Assembly: GCA_041676645.1 (NCBI GenBank)
Contig: JBAYRO010000023.1
Location: 1-42,595 of the forward strand
Source of the DNA: JAMLIN01 sp041676645
GTDB lineage: Bacteria; Pseudomonadota; Gammaproteobacteria; Burkholderiales; Burkholderiaceae_E
Reading direction: 5' to 3'
DNA length: 42,595 bases
Under the pieces are notes generated by a model. That model saw nothing but the letters and a program-made list of their open reading frames with translations, was not told the DNA's origin and did no database searches. A program made the translations under genes and the position numbers. Each line of letters opens with the position of its first letter. The stretch's first letter is position 1. Below, one piece after another: positions 15,130-23,461 of this stretch.

Positions 15130-15229
15130 AAAATGGGGTCAGGTCACACAAAAATGGGGTCAGACACCATTTACGAGTAAATGGTGTCTGACCCCATTTT
15201 TGTGTGACCCCATTTTGTGACCCCATTTT
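15130..15229. repeat. Large palindromic repeat between cutA and hemB (GGGGTCAGACAC family)
   Basis: A perfect 33-bp inverted repeat (15142-15174 with 15177-15209, centre GA) contains GGGGTCAGACAC on both strands (15156-15167 and 15184-15195). It is framed by further partial copies: AAAATGGGGTCA at 15130-15141 and TGACCCCATTTT at 15205-15216 and 15218-15229. Lying between converging genes with T-rich ends on both sides, it could act as a two-way terminator. The same 12-mer flanks the RAYT gene at 33.8-34.7 kb, which suggests a dispersed element mobilised by that protein type. Confidence 0.85.
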
Positions 15230-15244
15230 GCTCGTTTTCCTTGC

Positions 15245-16267
15245 TCAGCCTTCTTCGCGCAGCCAGCGGGCGGCGTGGAGCGCGAAGTACGTGAGGACGC
15301 CGTCGGCGCCGGCCCGGCGCATCGCCAGCAGCGCCTCCAGCGCCGCTGCCTTCTCGTCGAGCCAGCCGTTGGCGCCGGCCGCCTTGATCATCGCGTACTC
15401 GCCGCTGACCTGATAGACGAAGGTCGGCATCCGGAAAGTGTCCTTCACCCGGCGCACGATATCGAGATAGGGCATGCCTGGCTTGACCATCACCATGTCG
15501 GCGCCCTCGGCGATATCGAGGCCGACTTCACGCAAGGCCTCGTCGCTGTTGGCCGGATCCATCTGGTAGGTTTTCTTGTTGCCCCGCCCGAGGTTCGCCG
15601 CCGATCCGACCGCATCGCGAAACGGGCCGTAGTAGGCCGATGCGAACTTCGCCGAGTACGCCATGATGCGCGTGTGGATGAAGCCTTCGCGCTCGAGGGC
15701 CTGGCGAATCGCCCCGACCCGGCCGTCCATCATGTCCGAGGGCGCGACGATGTCGACGCCGGCACGCGCCTGGGCGAGCGCCTGCTCGACGAGGATCGCC
15801 ATCGTGAGGTCGTTGAGCACATAGCCGGATTCATCGAGCACGCCGTCCTGCCCGTGGCTGGTATAGGGATCGAGAGCAACGTCGGTCAGAACGCCCAGTT
15901 CGGGAAAGCGCTGCTTGACGGCCGCGACCGCGCGCGGGACCAGGCCCTCGGGGTCGGCGGCGATGCGCCCATCGGGTGTCTTGATTCCCGGCTCGATGGC
16001 GGGGAAGAGCGAAAGCACGGGGATGCCCAGGCGCAGGCATTCCTCGGCGACCGGCAGCAGCAGGTCGATGCTGAGCCGTTCGACGCCGGGCATCGAAGGC
16101 ACCGGGGTGCGCTGCTTCGTGCCTTCGTGGATGAACACCGGGTAGATCAGGTCGTCGGCACCCAGCCGGGTCTCCCGGACCATGCGCCTCGAGAAGTCGT
16201 CGCGGCGCAGGCGCCGCATCCGCATGTCCGGATAGGCCGGCAGGGGGGGGAAGGTGTCGTTGCTCAT
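15245..16267 (-). CDS. hemB: Delta-aminolevulinic acid dehydratase (porphobilinogen synthase)
   Basis: HemB (340 aa) condenses two 5-aminolevulinate molecules into porphobilinogen, the first pyrrole of haem synthesis. The two active-site lysines are K207 in AYSAKFASAYYGPF and K262 in MVKPGMPYLDI. The metal loop reads DVALDPYTSHGQDGV: aspartate and alanine replace the cysteines of zinc enzymes, so this is the magnesium-dependent class known from Pseudomonas and rhizobia. Its start overlaps the end of engB by four bases, implying coupling. It converges on cutA across the palindromic repeat. Confidence 0.96.
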   Translation of the reverse strand: MSNDTFPPLPAYPDMRMRRLRRDDFSRRMVRETRLGADDLIYPVFIHEGTKQRTPVPSMPGVERLSIDLLLPVAEECLRLGIPVLSLFPAIEPGIKTPDGRIAADPEGLVPRAVAAVKQRFPELGVLTDVALDPYTSHGQDGVLDESGYVLNDLTMAILVEQALAQARAGVDIVAPSDMMDGRVGAIRQALEREGFIHTRIMAYSAKFASAYYGPFRDAVGSAANLGRGNKKTYQMDPANSDEALREVGLDIAEGADMVMVKPGMPYLDIVRRVKDTFRMPTFVYQVSGEYAMIKAAGANGWLDEKAAALEALLAMRRAGADGVLTYFALHAARWLREEG

Positions 16268-16938
16268 GCAGTGCCTCGGATCTGCGCCGGTTCGTCCACC
16301 GGCTCGGGAACGACCGGCTCGCCGGGAGCGAGCCAGTCCTCGATCTGCTTGCGCGCCGCCTCGAGGCCGGTGCCCTTGGGCGAGGAAAACAGCAGCAGGC
16401 TGACCGGGTTGGGCAGGCCGAGCGCGGCGATCTGGTCGCGCGCTTCATCGAGCGCCTTGCGCTGGTGCATCCGCGTCAGCTTGTCGGCCTTGGTGAGGAG
16501 CACAAGGAGGGGAATGTCGGGAGCGATCCAGCGCAGCAGGTCGACATCGCGCTCCCCGATGAGACGGCGGATATCGACCATCAGGACGACGCCGCGCAAC
16601 TGTGATCGCTCGCCGAGGTAGCGCCCGGCCAGGCCGCTCCATTGCCGGCGGACTTCGCCGGGCGCCACCGCATAGCCGTATCCCGGCGTATCGACCAGGT
16701 AGGCGGCCCCCACGGTCCCGGCCGCGCCGAGGCTGAAGTAATTCAGCGCCTGGGTACGACCCGGCGTGCGGCTGGCGAAGGCGAGCCGGTTGCGATTGCA
16801 CAGCTTGTTGATCGCCGAGGACTTGCCGGCGTTCGAGCGTCCCACGAACGCCACTTCCGGCAGGCCGTCGGCCGGCAGTTGCTGCAACTGGGCGACAGTG
16901 GTGTGGAACTGCGCGGACGTCAGGAGCGGGGCGCCCAT
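16264..16938 (-). CDS. engB: Ribosome biogenesis GTPase EngB (YsxC/YihA)
   Basis: EngB (224 aa) is a TRAFAC GTPase needed for 50S assembly. The G1 motif GRSNAGKSS is at 33-41, G3 DTPG at 83-86, G4 TKAD at 149-152 and G5 SSPKG at 185-189. After the GTPase domain comes an acidic-proline tail of about 20 residues. It is the first gene of a two-gene unit with hemB. A 9-bp hairpin with a 2-base loop (16955-16963 with 16966-16974) lies just upstream of its start. Confidence 0.95.
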   Translation of the reverse strand: MGAPLLTSAQFHTTVAQLQQLPADGLPEVAFVGRSNAGKSSAINKLCNRNRLAFASRTPGRTQALNYFSLGAAGTVGAAYLVDTPGYGYAVAPGEVRRQWSGLAGRYLGERSQLRGVVLMVDIRRLIGERDVDLLRWIAPDIPLLVLLTKADKLTRMHQRKALDEARDQIAALGLPNPVSLLLFSSPKGTGLEAARKQIEDWLAPGEPVVPEPVDEPAQIRGTA

Positions 16939-16977
16939 GGAAAGCCTGCTTGCCGCCGGCGCCCTGGCGCCGGCTGC

Positions 16978-17007
16978 TTGGATGCGTCAAACCCCGTATT
17001 GTACAAT
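16978..17007 (+). promoter_or_regulatory. Candidate promoter between engB and cytochrome c4
   Basis: TTGGAT (16978-16983), 18 bases, then TACAAT (17002-17007). The -10 box is half of the perfect 10-bp palindrome ATTGTACAAT (16998-17007), so the opposite strand also reads TACAAT toward engB. The -35 match is weak, and none was found for the minus strand. Confidence 0.35.
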
Positions 17008-17204
17008 TGCGTGCCATCGCGTCGCTTGTCCGGCGAATGCGAGGCGAAATTCGAGCCGATGGAACCGAACACGGGTCCGGATATCGCCGGCGCTGTCCGT
17101 CGGCCGGTTCGTCGGTGGAACCCAGAACAACCGGATTGGCGATGGCCCACAGCACAGTTATCTTCCCGGCGCGGACTTCGGCGTTTTCCCGCACTTCGTC
17201 CGCC

Positions 17205-17837
17205 ATGCGCCTGCTCGCGGCGGCTGCCGTGGGCATGGCGGCCTCGATCGTTCCCGTCGTCGCGATGGCGCAGGACAATGCCAAGCCCGATCTCGCCGCC
17301 GGCCAGGAAATCGCCGCCACGGTGTGCGTGGCCTGCCACGGCACCGATGGCAACAGCCCGACGTCGGCCAATCCGCTCATCGCCGGCCAGCATGCCGGGT
17401 ACCTCGCCAAGCAGCTGCGCGACTTCAAGTCCGTCGACGGCGCCGACCCGACGCGTCCGAGCGCGCTGATGGCGGGTTTCGCCAGCATGCTCTCCGACGA
17501 GGACATCCGCAATGTCTCGGCCTACTTCGCTTCGCAGGCCCTGAAGCCGGTCACCGCCAGCGAGAAGGAACTCGTCGAGCTCGGCCAGCAGATCTACCGG
17601 GGCGGCATCGCCGCCAAGGGCGTGCCGGCATGCGCCGCCTGTCATGGCCCGACCGGCGCCGGCATCCCGGTGCAGTATCCGCGACTCAACGGCCAGTACG
17701 CCGAGTACACCGCCGCCGAGCTGACGAAGTTCCGCCAGGGCGAGCGCAACAACAACATCGAGATGACCGCCATCGCCGAGCGCATGTCAGACGCCGAGAT
17801 TCGCGCGGTATCCGACTACATCGCGGGCCTGCGCTAA
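17205..17837 (+). CDS. Dihaem cytochrome c4
   Basis: A periplasmic or membrane-attached dihaem electron carrier (210 aa) that usually feeds terminal oxidases. The start at 17205 gives a clean Sec signal, RLLAAAAVGMAASIVPVVAMA, cut before QD. Two class I haem motifs follow: CVACH (41-45) and CAACH (143-147), each with a downstream methionine candidate (for example M89, M187). The duplicated two-domain layout is that of cytochrome c4. An alternative start at ATG 17142 adds 21 residues before the signal; neither start has a good Shine-Dalgarno, so the start is uncertain. Confidence 0.88.
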   Translation: MRLLAAAAVGMAASIVPVVAMAQDNAKPDLAAGQEIAATVCVACHGTDGNSPTSANPLIAGQHAGYLAKQLRDFKSVDGADPTRPSALMAGFASMLSDEDIRNVSAYFASQALKPVTASEKELVELGQQIYRGGIAAKGVPACAACHGPTGAGIPVQYPRLNGQYAEYTAAELTKFRQGERNNNIEMTAIAERMSDAEIRAVSDYIAGLR

Positions 17838-17909
17838 GGGCCCTGCGCCAGGGGTTTGCGCCGGGAACCCACGGTTCCGACCCGGCCTCGCCAGGGAGCG
17901 TAAGCTAAG

Positions 17910-17931
17910 GGGCGGTGAGCGATCACCGCCC
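17910..17931 (+). terminator. Terminator-like hairpin after cytochrome c4
   Basis: GGGCGGTGA (17910-17918) pairs with TCACCGCCC (17923-17931) across the loop GCGA, followed by TTCGTC. The T run is short, so it may only partly stop transcription into msrP, which starts 22 bases later. Confidence 0.5.
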
Positions 17932-17953
17932 TTCGTCATCCTGGAGGTCGACG

Positions 17954-18919
17954 ATGCTGATCAGGACCCGCAGCCAACACCCCGTCCAGCCTTCCGAGAT
18001 CACGCCGTCGGCCGCCTTCGGGCGTCGGCGCGAGATCCTGCGCGCGGCCACCGCCGCCGGCCTGCTGCCCGTGGCCGCCGCGCTGGCGCGGCCCGCCCGG
18101 GCGAATCCGGCGCCGCAGCGACTCGAGGCCGGTCCGAGCCCCCTGTCGACCGACGAGCCGCGTACTTCCTACGAGGACGTCACCAGCTACAACAATTTCT
18201 ATGAATTCGGCACCGGCAAGGACGATCCGTCGCGACACGCCCACCAGATGCCGACGCGGCCATGGACGATCAGCATCGAGGGGGCCGTCGCGAAGCCAGG
18301 GGTCTACGACATCGATACCCTGCTCGGACTTGCGTCGCTCGAGGAGCGCGTCTACCGGATGCGCTGCGTCGAAGGCTGGTCGATGGTGATCCCGTGGGTC
18401 GGCTATTCCCTCTCCGAACTGGTCCGCCGGGTCGAGCCGCGGGGCGATGCGAAATACATCGAGTTCGCGACCCTCGCCGACGAGGCCAGCATGCCCGGCC
18501 TGCGTACCCGGGTCCTGCTCTGGCCCTATGTCGAGGGACTGCGCATGGACGAGGCGATGCATCCTCTGGCCCTGCTTTGCTTCGGTCTCTACGGGGATGT
18601 CCTGCCCGGGCAGAACGGGGCACCGGTGCGCATCGTGGTTCCCTGGAAGTACGGCTTCAAGAGCGGCAAGTCGCTGGTGGCGATCCGCTTTGTCGAGAAG
18701 CAGCCGATGACTTCCTGGCACATCGCGGCGCCCCATGAATACGGCTTCTATTCGAACGTCAATCCCGATGTGCCGCATCCCCGCTGGTCGCAGGCCACCG
18801 AGAGGCGGATCGGCGAGGACGGTTTCCTCTCCCGCAAGCGCAAGACCCTGATGTTCAACGGCTACGCCGAGCAGGTCGCCTCGCTCTACGCCGGGATGGA
18901 CCTGCGTCGGCAATTCTGA
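17954..18919 (+). CDS. msrP: Periplasmic methionine sulfoxide reductase catalytic subunit MsrP (YedY)
   Basis: MsrP (321 aa) is a molybdopterin enzyme that repairs oxidised methionines in periplasmic proteins, drawing electrons through MsrQ. A twin-arginine signal with RRREILRAATAAGLLPVAAA (residues about 24-43) fits export of a folded cofactor protein. The conserved molybdenum ligand is C138 in YRMRCVEGWSMVIPWVGY. The C-terminal GFLSRKRKTLMFNGYAEQV is typical. The ATG at 17954 follows CTGGAGGTCGACG. The stop overlaps the msrQ start by one base (TGATG). Confidence 0.95.
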   Translation: MLIRTRSQHPVQPSEITPSAAFGRRREILRAATAAGLLPVAAALARPARANPAPQRLEAGPSPLSTDEPRTSYEDVTSYNNFYEFGTGKDDPSRHAHQMPTRPWTISIEGAVAKPGVYDIDTLLGLASLEERVYRMRCVEGWSMVIPWVGYSLSELVRRVEPRGDAKYIEFATLADEASMPGLRTRVLLWPYVEGLRMDEAMHPLALLCFGLYGDVLPGQNGAPVRIVVPWKYGFKSGKSLVAIRFVEKQPMTSWHIAAPHEYGFYSNVNPDVPHPRWSQATERRIGEDGFLSRKRKTLMFNGYAEQVASLYAGMDLRRQF

Positions 18920-19608
18920 TGCAGCCCGGGCCGGCCCGGGCGCATCGCGATGTCGCGCGCGGCCGGCGGCCGGCGGGCGTTCTCGGCGTCGTGCGCGCCA
19001 TCGTCTTCGTCGTTTCGCTCGGCCCGCTGCTGCGCCTCGTCGTGCTGGGGGCGGGCGATGGCCTGGGCGCCAACCCGGTCGAGTTCGTGACCCGCTCGCT
19101 CGGCACCTGGACCCTGGTGTTCCTCTGCCTGGGCCTGGCGATCAGCCCCTTGCGCTGGCTCGGCGCGCCGGCGGCGATCGTGCGCCTGCGCCGGATGCTC
19201 GGCCTCTACGCCTTCTTCTACGCCAGCCTGCACTTCCTCATGTACCTGTGGCTCGACCAGTGGTTCGACTGGCGGGCGATCGTCGCGGATATCGTCGAGC
19301 GGCCCTTCATCGCCGCGGGCTTCGTCGCCTGGCTGCTGATGATCCCCCTGGCGCTGACTTCGAACCGCTTCGCGATGCGCCGGCTCGGGTCGCGCTGGCA
19401 GCTCCTGCACCGGCTCGTCTATCTCCTCGTCCCGGCCGGAGTGCTGCACTTCTGGTGGCACAAGGCGGGCAAGAACGACATCGGGGAACCCGCGATCTAC
19501 GCGCTCATCGTGGCGCTCCTGCTGCTGGCGCGTGTCGTGCGACGGGCGCGCCGCGTGGGCCCGCCGGATCAGGCCGGTCCCGCGTCCAGGGTGCGCTCGA
19601 GCGCGTAG
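18919..19608 (+). CDS. msrQ: Haem-binding membrane subunit MsrQ (YedZ)
   Basis: MsrQ (229 aa) is the inner-membrane b-type cytochrome that passes electrons to MsrP. About five to six hydrophobic segments are visible, with candidate haem histidines H105 (YASLHFLMYLWLD), H164 and H177 (LHRLVYLLVPAGVLHFWWHK). The protein ends in a basic tail. The gene is translationally coupled to msrP. Its last 40 bases overlap the 3' end of the converging lysA gene. Confidence 0.94.
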   Translation: MQPGPARAHRDVARGRRPAGVLGVVRAIVFVVSLGPLLRLVVLGAGDGLGANPVEFVTRSLGTWTLVFLCLGLAISPLRWLGAPAAIVRLRRMLGLYAFFYASLHFLMYLWLDQWFDWRAIVADIVERPFIAAGFVAWLLMIPLALTSNRFAMRRLGSRWQLLHRLVYLLVPAGVLHFWWHKAGKNDIGEPAIYALIVALLLLARVVRRARRVGPPDQAGPASRVRSSA

Positions 19609-20837
19609 AGTGAATCGAGTGATTCGCGCTCGCGCACCAGTTGCGCGCGGTCGCCGTCGACCATGACTTCGGCGGCCCGGCCGCGGGAGTTGTAGTTCGA
19701 GCTCATCACCATCGCGTAGGCGCCGGCGGATTCGACGGCGAGCAGGTCGCCGGGCGCGAGGCACAGCGAGCGCTCGCGGGCCAGCCAGTCGCCGGACTCG
19801 CAGATCGGGCCGACGATGTCGTGCAGGAGTGGGGCGCCGGCGCGCGGGCGCACCGGCACCACGCCGTGCCAGGCGTCGTACAGGCTTGGGCGGATCAGGT
19901 CGTTCATGGCGGCATCGACGATGGCGAAGCGGCGATCGTCGGTTTCCTTGATGTACTCGACCCGGGTCAGGAGCAGGCCGGCATTGCCCACCAGCGAGCG
20001 GCCGAACTCGAACATGATCTCGTAGCGATCGGGTTCGAAGCGGGAGTCCAGTCGCTCGAAGAGAGCCTTCATCAGCGCCTGTCGCGAGGGGGGTTCCTCC
20101 TCGTGGTATCGGATGCCCAGGCCGCCCCCGAGATCGATGTGGCGCAATTCGATACCCTCGGCGCGCAGGTCCCCGACGAGATCGGCGACGCGATCGGCGG
20201 CCGCCAGGAAGGGCGCGATCTCGGTGATCTGCGAGCCGATGTGGCAGTCGATGCCGACCAGCTCGATCCCCGGCAGCCGGGCTGCGCGGCGGTAGCTGTC
20301 GATGGCGCGATCGTGGGCGATGCCGAACTTGTTCTCGCGCATCCCGGTCGAGATGTAGGGGTGGGTGCGGGCATCGACGTCGGGATTGACCCGCAACGAT
20401 ACCGGCGCCCGGCGTCCGAGCGACTGCGCCACTTCCGAGAGGCGATCGAGCTCGGGGTCGGATTCGACGTTGAAGCAGCCGACGCCCGCCTCGAGGGCTT
20501 CGCGCATCTCCAGCGCCGACTTGCCGACACCCGAGAACACCACCCGGGCGGGATCGCCGCCGATGGCCAGCACGCGCCGCAGTTCGCCCGCCGACACGAT
20601 GTCGAATCCGGCGCCCTCGCGGGCGAGCAGGTCGATGACCGCGAGGTTGGAATTCGCCTTGAGCGCGTAGCAGATCGTGACCCGCCGTCCGGCGCAGGCG
20701 TCGGCGAACTCCCGGTAGGCCTGGCGGATGGCGCCGGCCGAATACACGAAGCTCGGCGTGCCGTAGCGCTCGGCGATATCGGCGAGCCGGACGGCTTCGG
20801 CGAACAGTTCGCCATCGCGATGGTCATACCACGGCAT
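19569..20837 (-). CDS. lysA: Diaminopimelate decarboxylase
   Basis: LysA (422 aa) decarboxylates meso-diaminopimelate to lysine, the last step of the pathway, using PLP. The PLP lysine is K60 in CYALKANSN; HIGSQ and GGGLGI bind the cofactor phosphate and ring; CESGD near the C-terminus is the substrate-binding motif of the partner subunit. The start at 20837 gives PWYDHRDGELFAEAV, matching the usual N-terminus; ATG 20852, five codons earlier and 11 bases after the lptM stop, is a close alternative. The gene runs opposite to msrQ and overlaps it by 40 bases. Confidence 0.95.
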   Translation of the reverse strand: MPWYDHRDGELFAEAVRLADIAERYGTPSFVYSAGAIRQAYREFADACAGRRVTICYALKANSNLAVIDLLAREGAGFDIVSAGELRRVLAIGGDPARVVFSGVGKSALEMREALEAGVGCFNVESDPELDRLSEVAQSLGRRAPVSLRVNPDVDARTHPYISTGMRENKFGIAHDRAIDSYRRAARLPGIELVGIDCHIGSQITEIAPFLAAADRVADLVGDLRAEGIELRHIDLGGGLGIRYHEEEPPSRQALMKALFERLDSRFEPDRYEIMFEFGRSLVGNAGLLLTRVEYIKETDDRRFAIVDAAMNDLIRPSLYDAWHGVVPVRPRAGAPLLHDIVGPICESGDWLARERSLCLAPGDLLAVESAGAYAMVMSSNYNSRGRAAEVMVDGDRAQLVRERESLDSLYALERTLDAGPA

Positions 20838-20863
20838 CGGTGAGACTCTCATGGAAATCCCGC

Positions 20864-21034
20864 TCAGCGCCGGCTGTCGTTCCGGTCGGGAAGCGGCATG
20901 TCGGGTACCGTCGAGGGCGCGGGTCCCGGCGGTGGCGGCAGGTAGAGCGGGCCCCGCATGCCGCAGCCGCCGAGGGCCAGGGCGCCGAGCGCGATGGCTG
21001 TCAGGACCAGGACGGGACGACCGCGTTTGGGCAT
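20864..21034 (-). CDS. lptM: LPS translocon maturation lipoprotein LptM (YifL-like)
   Basis: A 56-codon gene. The product starts with a basic n-region (MPKRGRP) and a hydrophobic stretch ending in the lipobox LGGC (C24), followed by GMRGPLYLPPPP. The CG-x-x-GPLY-x-PP signature identifies the LptM/YifL lipoproteins, which in E. coli assist maturation of the outer-membrane LPS transporter LptDE. The rest is proline-rich and disordered. The position directly before lysA is the same as in many proteobacteria. A possible extended -10 box (TGCTAGACT, minus strand, near 21044-21052) lies upstream. Confidence 0.88.
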   Translation of the reverse strand: MPKRGRPVLVLTAIALGALALGGCGMRGPLYLPPPPGPAPSTVPDMPLPDRNDSRR

Positions 21035-21106
21035 TTGCGAGGCAGTCTAGCATGCGCGTCCGGCGCTGCGAGTGGCTCGACAGGCCGTCGGTGGCGGCGG
21101 TCCGCT

Positions 21107-23461
21107 TCAGAAAAGCTGGTCGCGGATCCGGTCGGCGTTCTCGCCCGAAGCCACGCCGCCCTCGAGCAGGCCGACCGTCGCGATTCCCTGGCCGGGTCGA
21201 GTCTCGCTGTAGTACCAGTCGGCGCCGATCTGGACGATGCCGCCGGGCGGTTCCGGGGAGATCTGCGCCTTGTCGTCGAGCGCGGTGCGCATGTAGTCGA
21301 CCCAGATGGGCAGGGCGAGCCCGCCGCCGGTCTCGCGGTTGCCGAGCTTGCGCGGCTGGTCGAAGCCCACCCAGGCGACCGCCGCGATGTCGTGCTGGTA
21401 GCCGGCGAACCAGGCGTCGTGGGAATCGTTTGTGGTGCCGGTCTTGCCGGCGAGGTCGTTGCGCTTGAGCCCGGTGCGCGCGCGTGTTGCGGTGCCGTAG
21501 CGGACCACGTCGCGCAGCATGCTGTCCATGATGAAGGCGTTGCGCGGATCGATCGCCCGGTTGTGCGGATCGCCGGCGTGCCGCGGCTTGGCGGCCGCCA
21601 GCACTTCTCCGGCCGAATTGGTGATCTTCGAGATCACGTAGGGTTCGACCCGGTAGCCGCCATTGGCGAAGACCGAGAAGCCGCCGGCCATCTGCCAGGG
21701 CGTGACGGCGCCCGCCCCGAGCGCCATCGTCAGGTAGGACGGATGACGTCCCGCATCGAAGCCGAAGCGGCTGATGTAGTCCTGGGCGTAGTCGGGACCG
21801 ATCTGCTGCAGGATCCGGATCGACACCATGTTCTTGGAGCGGGCGAGGCCCTCGGCCATGGTCATCGGCCCTTCGAACTTGCCGTCGTAGTTCTTGGGCT
21901 CCCACAACTCGCCGCCGGTGAGGGCGGGGTCGATCGAGAAGGGCGCGTCGTTGATGATCGTGCTGACCATGAAGCCCTTCTCGAGGGCGGCTGAATAGAT
22001 GAAGGGCTTGAACGAGGACCCGGGCTGGCGCCAGGCCTGGGTGACGCGATTGAACTTGTTGCGCTCGAAGTCGTAGCCGCCGACCAGGGCCCGCACCGAA
22101 CCGTCGGCGGTGTTCATCGCGACGAAGGCGGCCTGGACCTGTGGAAGCTGCGCGATCCGCCAGCCGTCCTTGTCGTCGACGATGCGCACCAGCGCACCCG
22201 GCTGCAGGCGGATCGCGGCGGGCGCACGGCTGCCCAGCGCCCGCTTGACGAAGGCGAGGCCCTTGCCCGAGATGTCGATCGCGGGCGAGCCGTCGCCGCG
22301 GTCGACCGTCACGGCCTTGGCGGAGACCGCGGTCACGACCGCGGGCAGGAACTCGTTGACGTTGCCGGCCTCGTCCACGGCCGTCTCGATGGCGGCCTGC
22401 ATGCCTTCCGGGTCGTCCGGCAGCTTGACGTAGGTCTCGGGGCCGCGGTAGCCGTGCTTGGTGTCGTAGTCCATGACGCCGTTGCGCAGGGCCTCGCGCG
22501 CGGCCTGCTGGTCGCGGGTATCGATGGTGGTGTAGACCCGCAGTCCGGCCGTGTAGGAGTCATCCTCGAACATCGCCTGGGTGAGCTGGCGGGCGAGCTC
22601 GGCGACATAGGGCGCCAGTTCCCGGTCGTCCTCGGGGCTGCTGCGCCCGCTGGCGTACTCGAGCGGCGTGTCGAGCGCATCCCGGTACTGCTCTTCGGTC
22701 AGGAAGTTGTTCTCGCGCATGCGCCGCAGGATGTAGCGCTGCCGCTCGGTGGCCCGTTGCGGATTGACGAAGGGGTTGTAGCGCGACGGGGCCTTGGGCA
22801 GGCCGGCGAGCATCGCCGCTTCGGCGGGGTTGAGTTCGTCGAGCGTCTTGTCGAAGTAGGTGCGGGCCGCCGCCGCGAAACCGTAGGCGCGCCGGCCGAG
22901 GAAGATCTGGTTGAGGTAGAGCTCGAGAATCTCGTCCTTGGTGAGCGTGTCCTCGATGCGCAGGGCGAGCAGCGCCTCGGTGACCTTGCGCGAGTAGGTG
23001 CGCTCGGGCGACAGGAAGAACTCCCGCGCGAGCTGCATCGTCAGGGTGCTCGATCCCTGCGTGATGGTGCCCGCCGACAGGTTGGCCAGGAAGGCGCGCA
23101 CCACCCCGATGGGGTCGACCCCACTGTGTTCGAAGAAGCGCGCGTCCTCGGCCGCGAGCACGGCGTTCTTCATGACCGCGGGGACGTCCTCGATCCGCAC
23201 GAAGGTGCGGCGTTCCTCGCCGAACTCGCCGATCAGCTTGCCGTCGGCCGAATAGACCCGCATCGGGATCTGGGGCCGGTAGTCGAGCAGGGAGTCGAGT
23301 TGCGGCAGCCGGTCGTTGGTCAGCAGGACGGCGAGGGCGACCACCAGCGCACCACAGACGAGGGCGGTGATCGGAATGGCGACCAGGACGGCGAGGAGTC
23401 GCGCGACGCTGAAGCCGCGCTGGGCTTTCGCGATGTTGCGCACGGAGCGCATCAGGAGCAT
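21107..23461 (-). CDS. mrcA: Class A penicillin-binding protein 1A
   Basis: PBP1A (784 aa) polymerises and crosslinks peptidoglycan at the inner membrane. One N-terminal membrane segment (about 20-48) precedes a GT51 transglycosylase domain with the catalytic glutamate in AAEDARFFEH (E105) and GSSTLTMQLAR. The transpeptidase has SSFK (482-485, nucleophile S482), SKN (542-544) and KTG (673-675), so it should be active. An OB-like insert lies between the domains. Met4 is an alternative start. It is transcribed away from pilM, an arrangement common in Pseudomonas and betaproteobacteria. Confidence 0.97.
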   Translation of the reverse strand: MLLMRSVRNIAKAQRGFSVARLLAVLVAIPITALVCGALVVALAVLLTNDRLPQLDSLLDYRPQIPMRVYSADGKLIGEFGEERRTFVRIEDVPAVMKNAVLAAEDARFFEHSGVDPIGVVRAFLANLSAGTITQGSSTLTMQLAREFFLSPERTYSRKVTEALLALRIEDTLTKDEILELYLNQIFLGRRAYGFAAAARTYFDKTLDELNPAEAAMLAGLPKAPSRYNPFVNPQRATERQRYILRRMRENNFLTEEQYRDALDTPLEYASGRSSPEDDRELAPYVAELARQLTQAMFEDDSYTAGLRVYTTIDTRDQQAAREALRNGVMDYDTKHGYRGPETYVKLPDDPEGMQAAIETAVDEAGNVNEFLPAVVTAVSAKAVTVDRGDGSPAIDISGKGLAFVKRALGSRAPAAIRLQPGALVRIVDDKDGWRIAQLPQVQAAFVAMNTADGSVRALVGGYDFERNKFNRVTQAWRQPGSSFKPFIYSAALEKGFMVSTIINDAPFSIDPALTGGELWEPKNYDGKFEGPMTMAEGLARSKNMVSIRILQQIGPDYAQDYISRFGFDAGRHPSYLTMALGAGAVTPWQMAGGFSVFANGGYRVEPYVISKITNSAGEVLAAAKPRHAGDPHNRAIDPRNAFIMDSMLRDVVRYGTATRARTGLKRNDLAGKTGTTNDSHDAWFAGYQHDIAAVAWVGFDQPRKLGNRETGGGLALPIWVDYMRTALDDKAQISPEPPGGIVQIGADWYYSETRPGQGIATVGLLEGGVASGENADRIRDQLF

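Noticed and set aside
15204..16621. Plus-strand open frames across hemB and engB
   Set aside because: Shadows of two minus-strand genes with clear active-site motifs.
16939..17141. Coding use of the open frame upstream of cytochrome c4
   Set aside because: Residues before 17142 resemble no signal or domain and overlap the probable divergent promoter.
20838..21905. N-terminal extension of lysA by more than 350 codons
   Set aside because: The extension runs in a wrong frame of mrcA and through lptM; lysA homology starts only at 20837.
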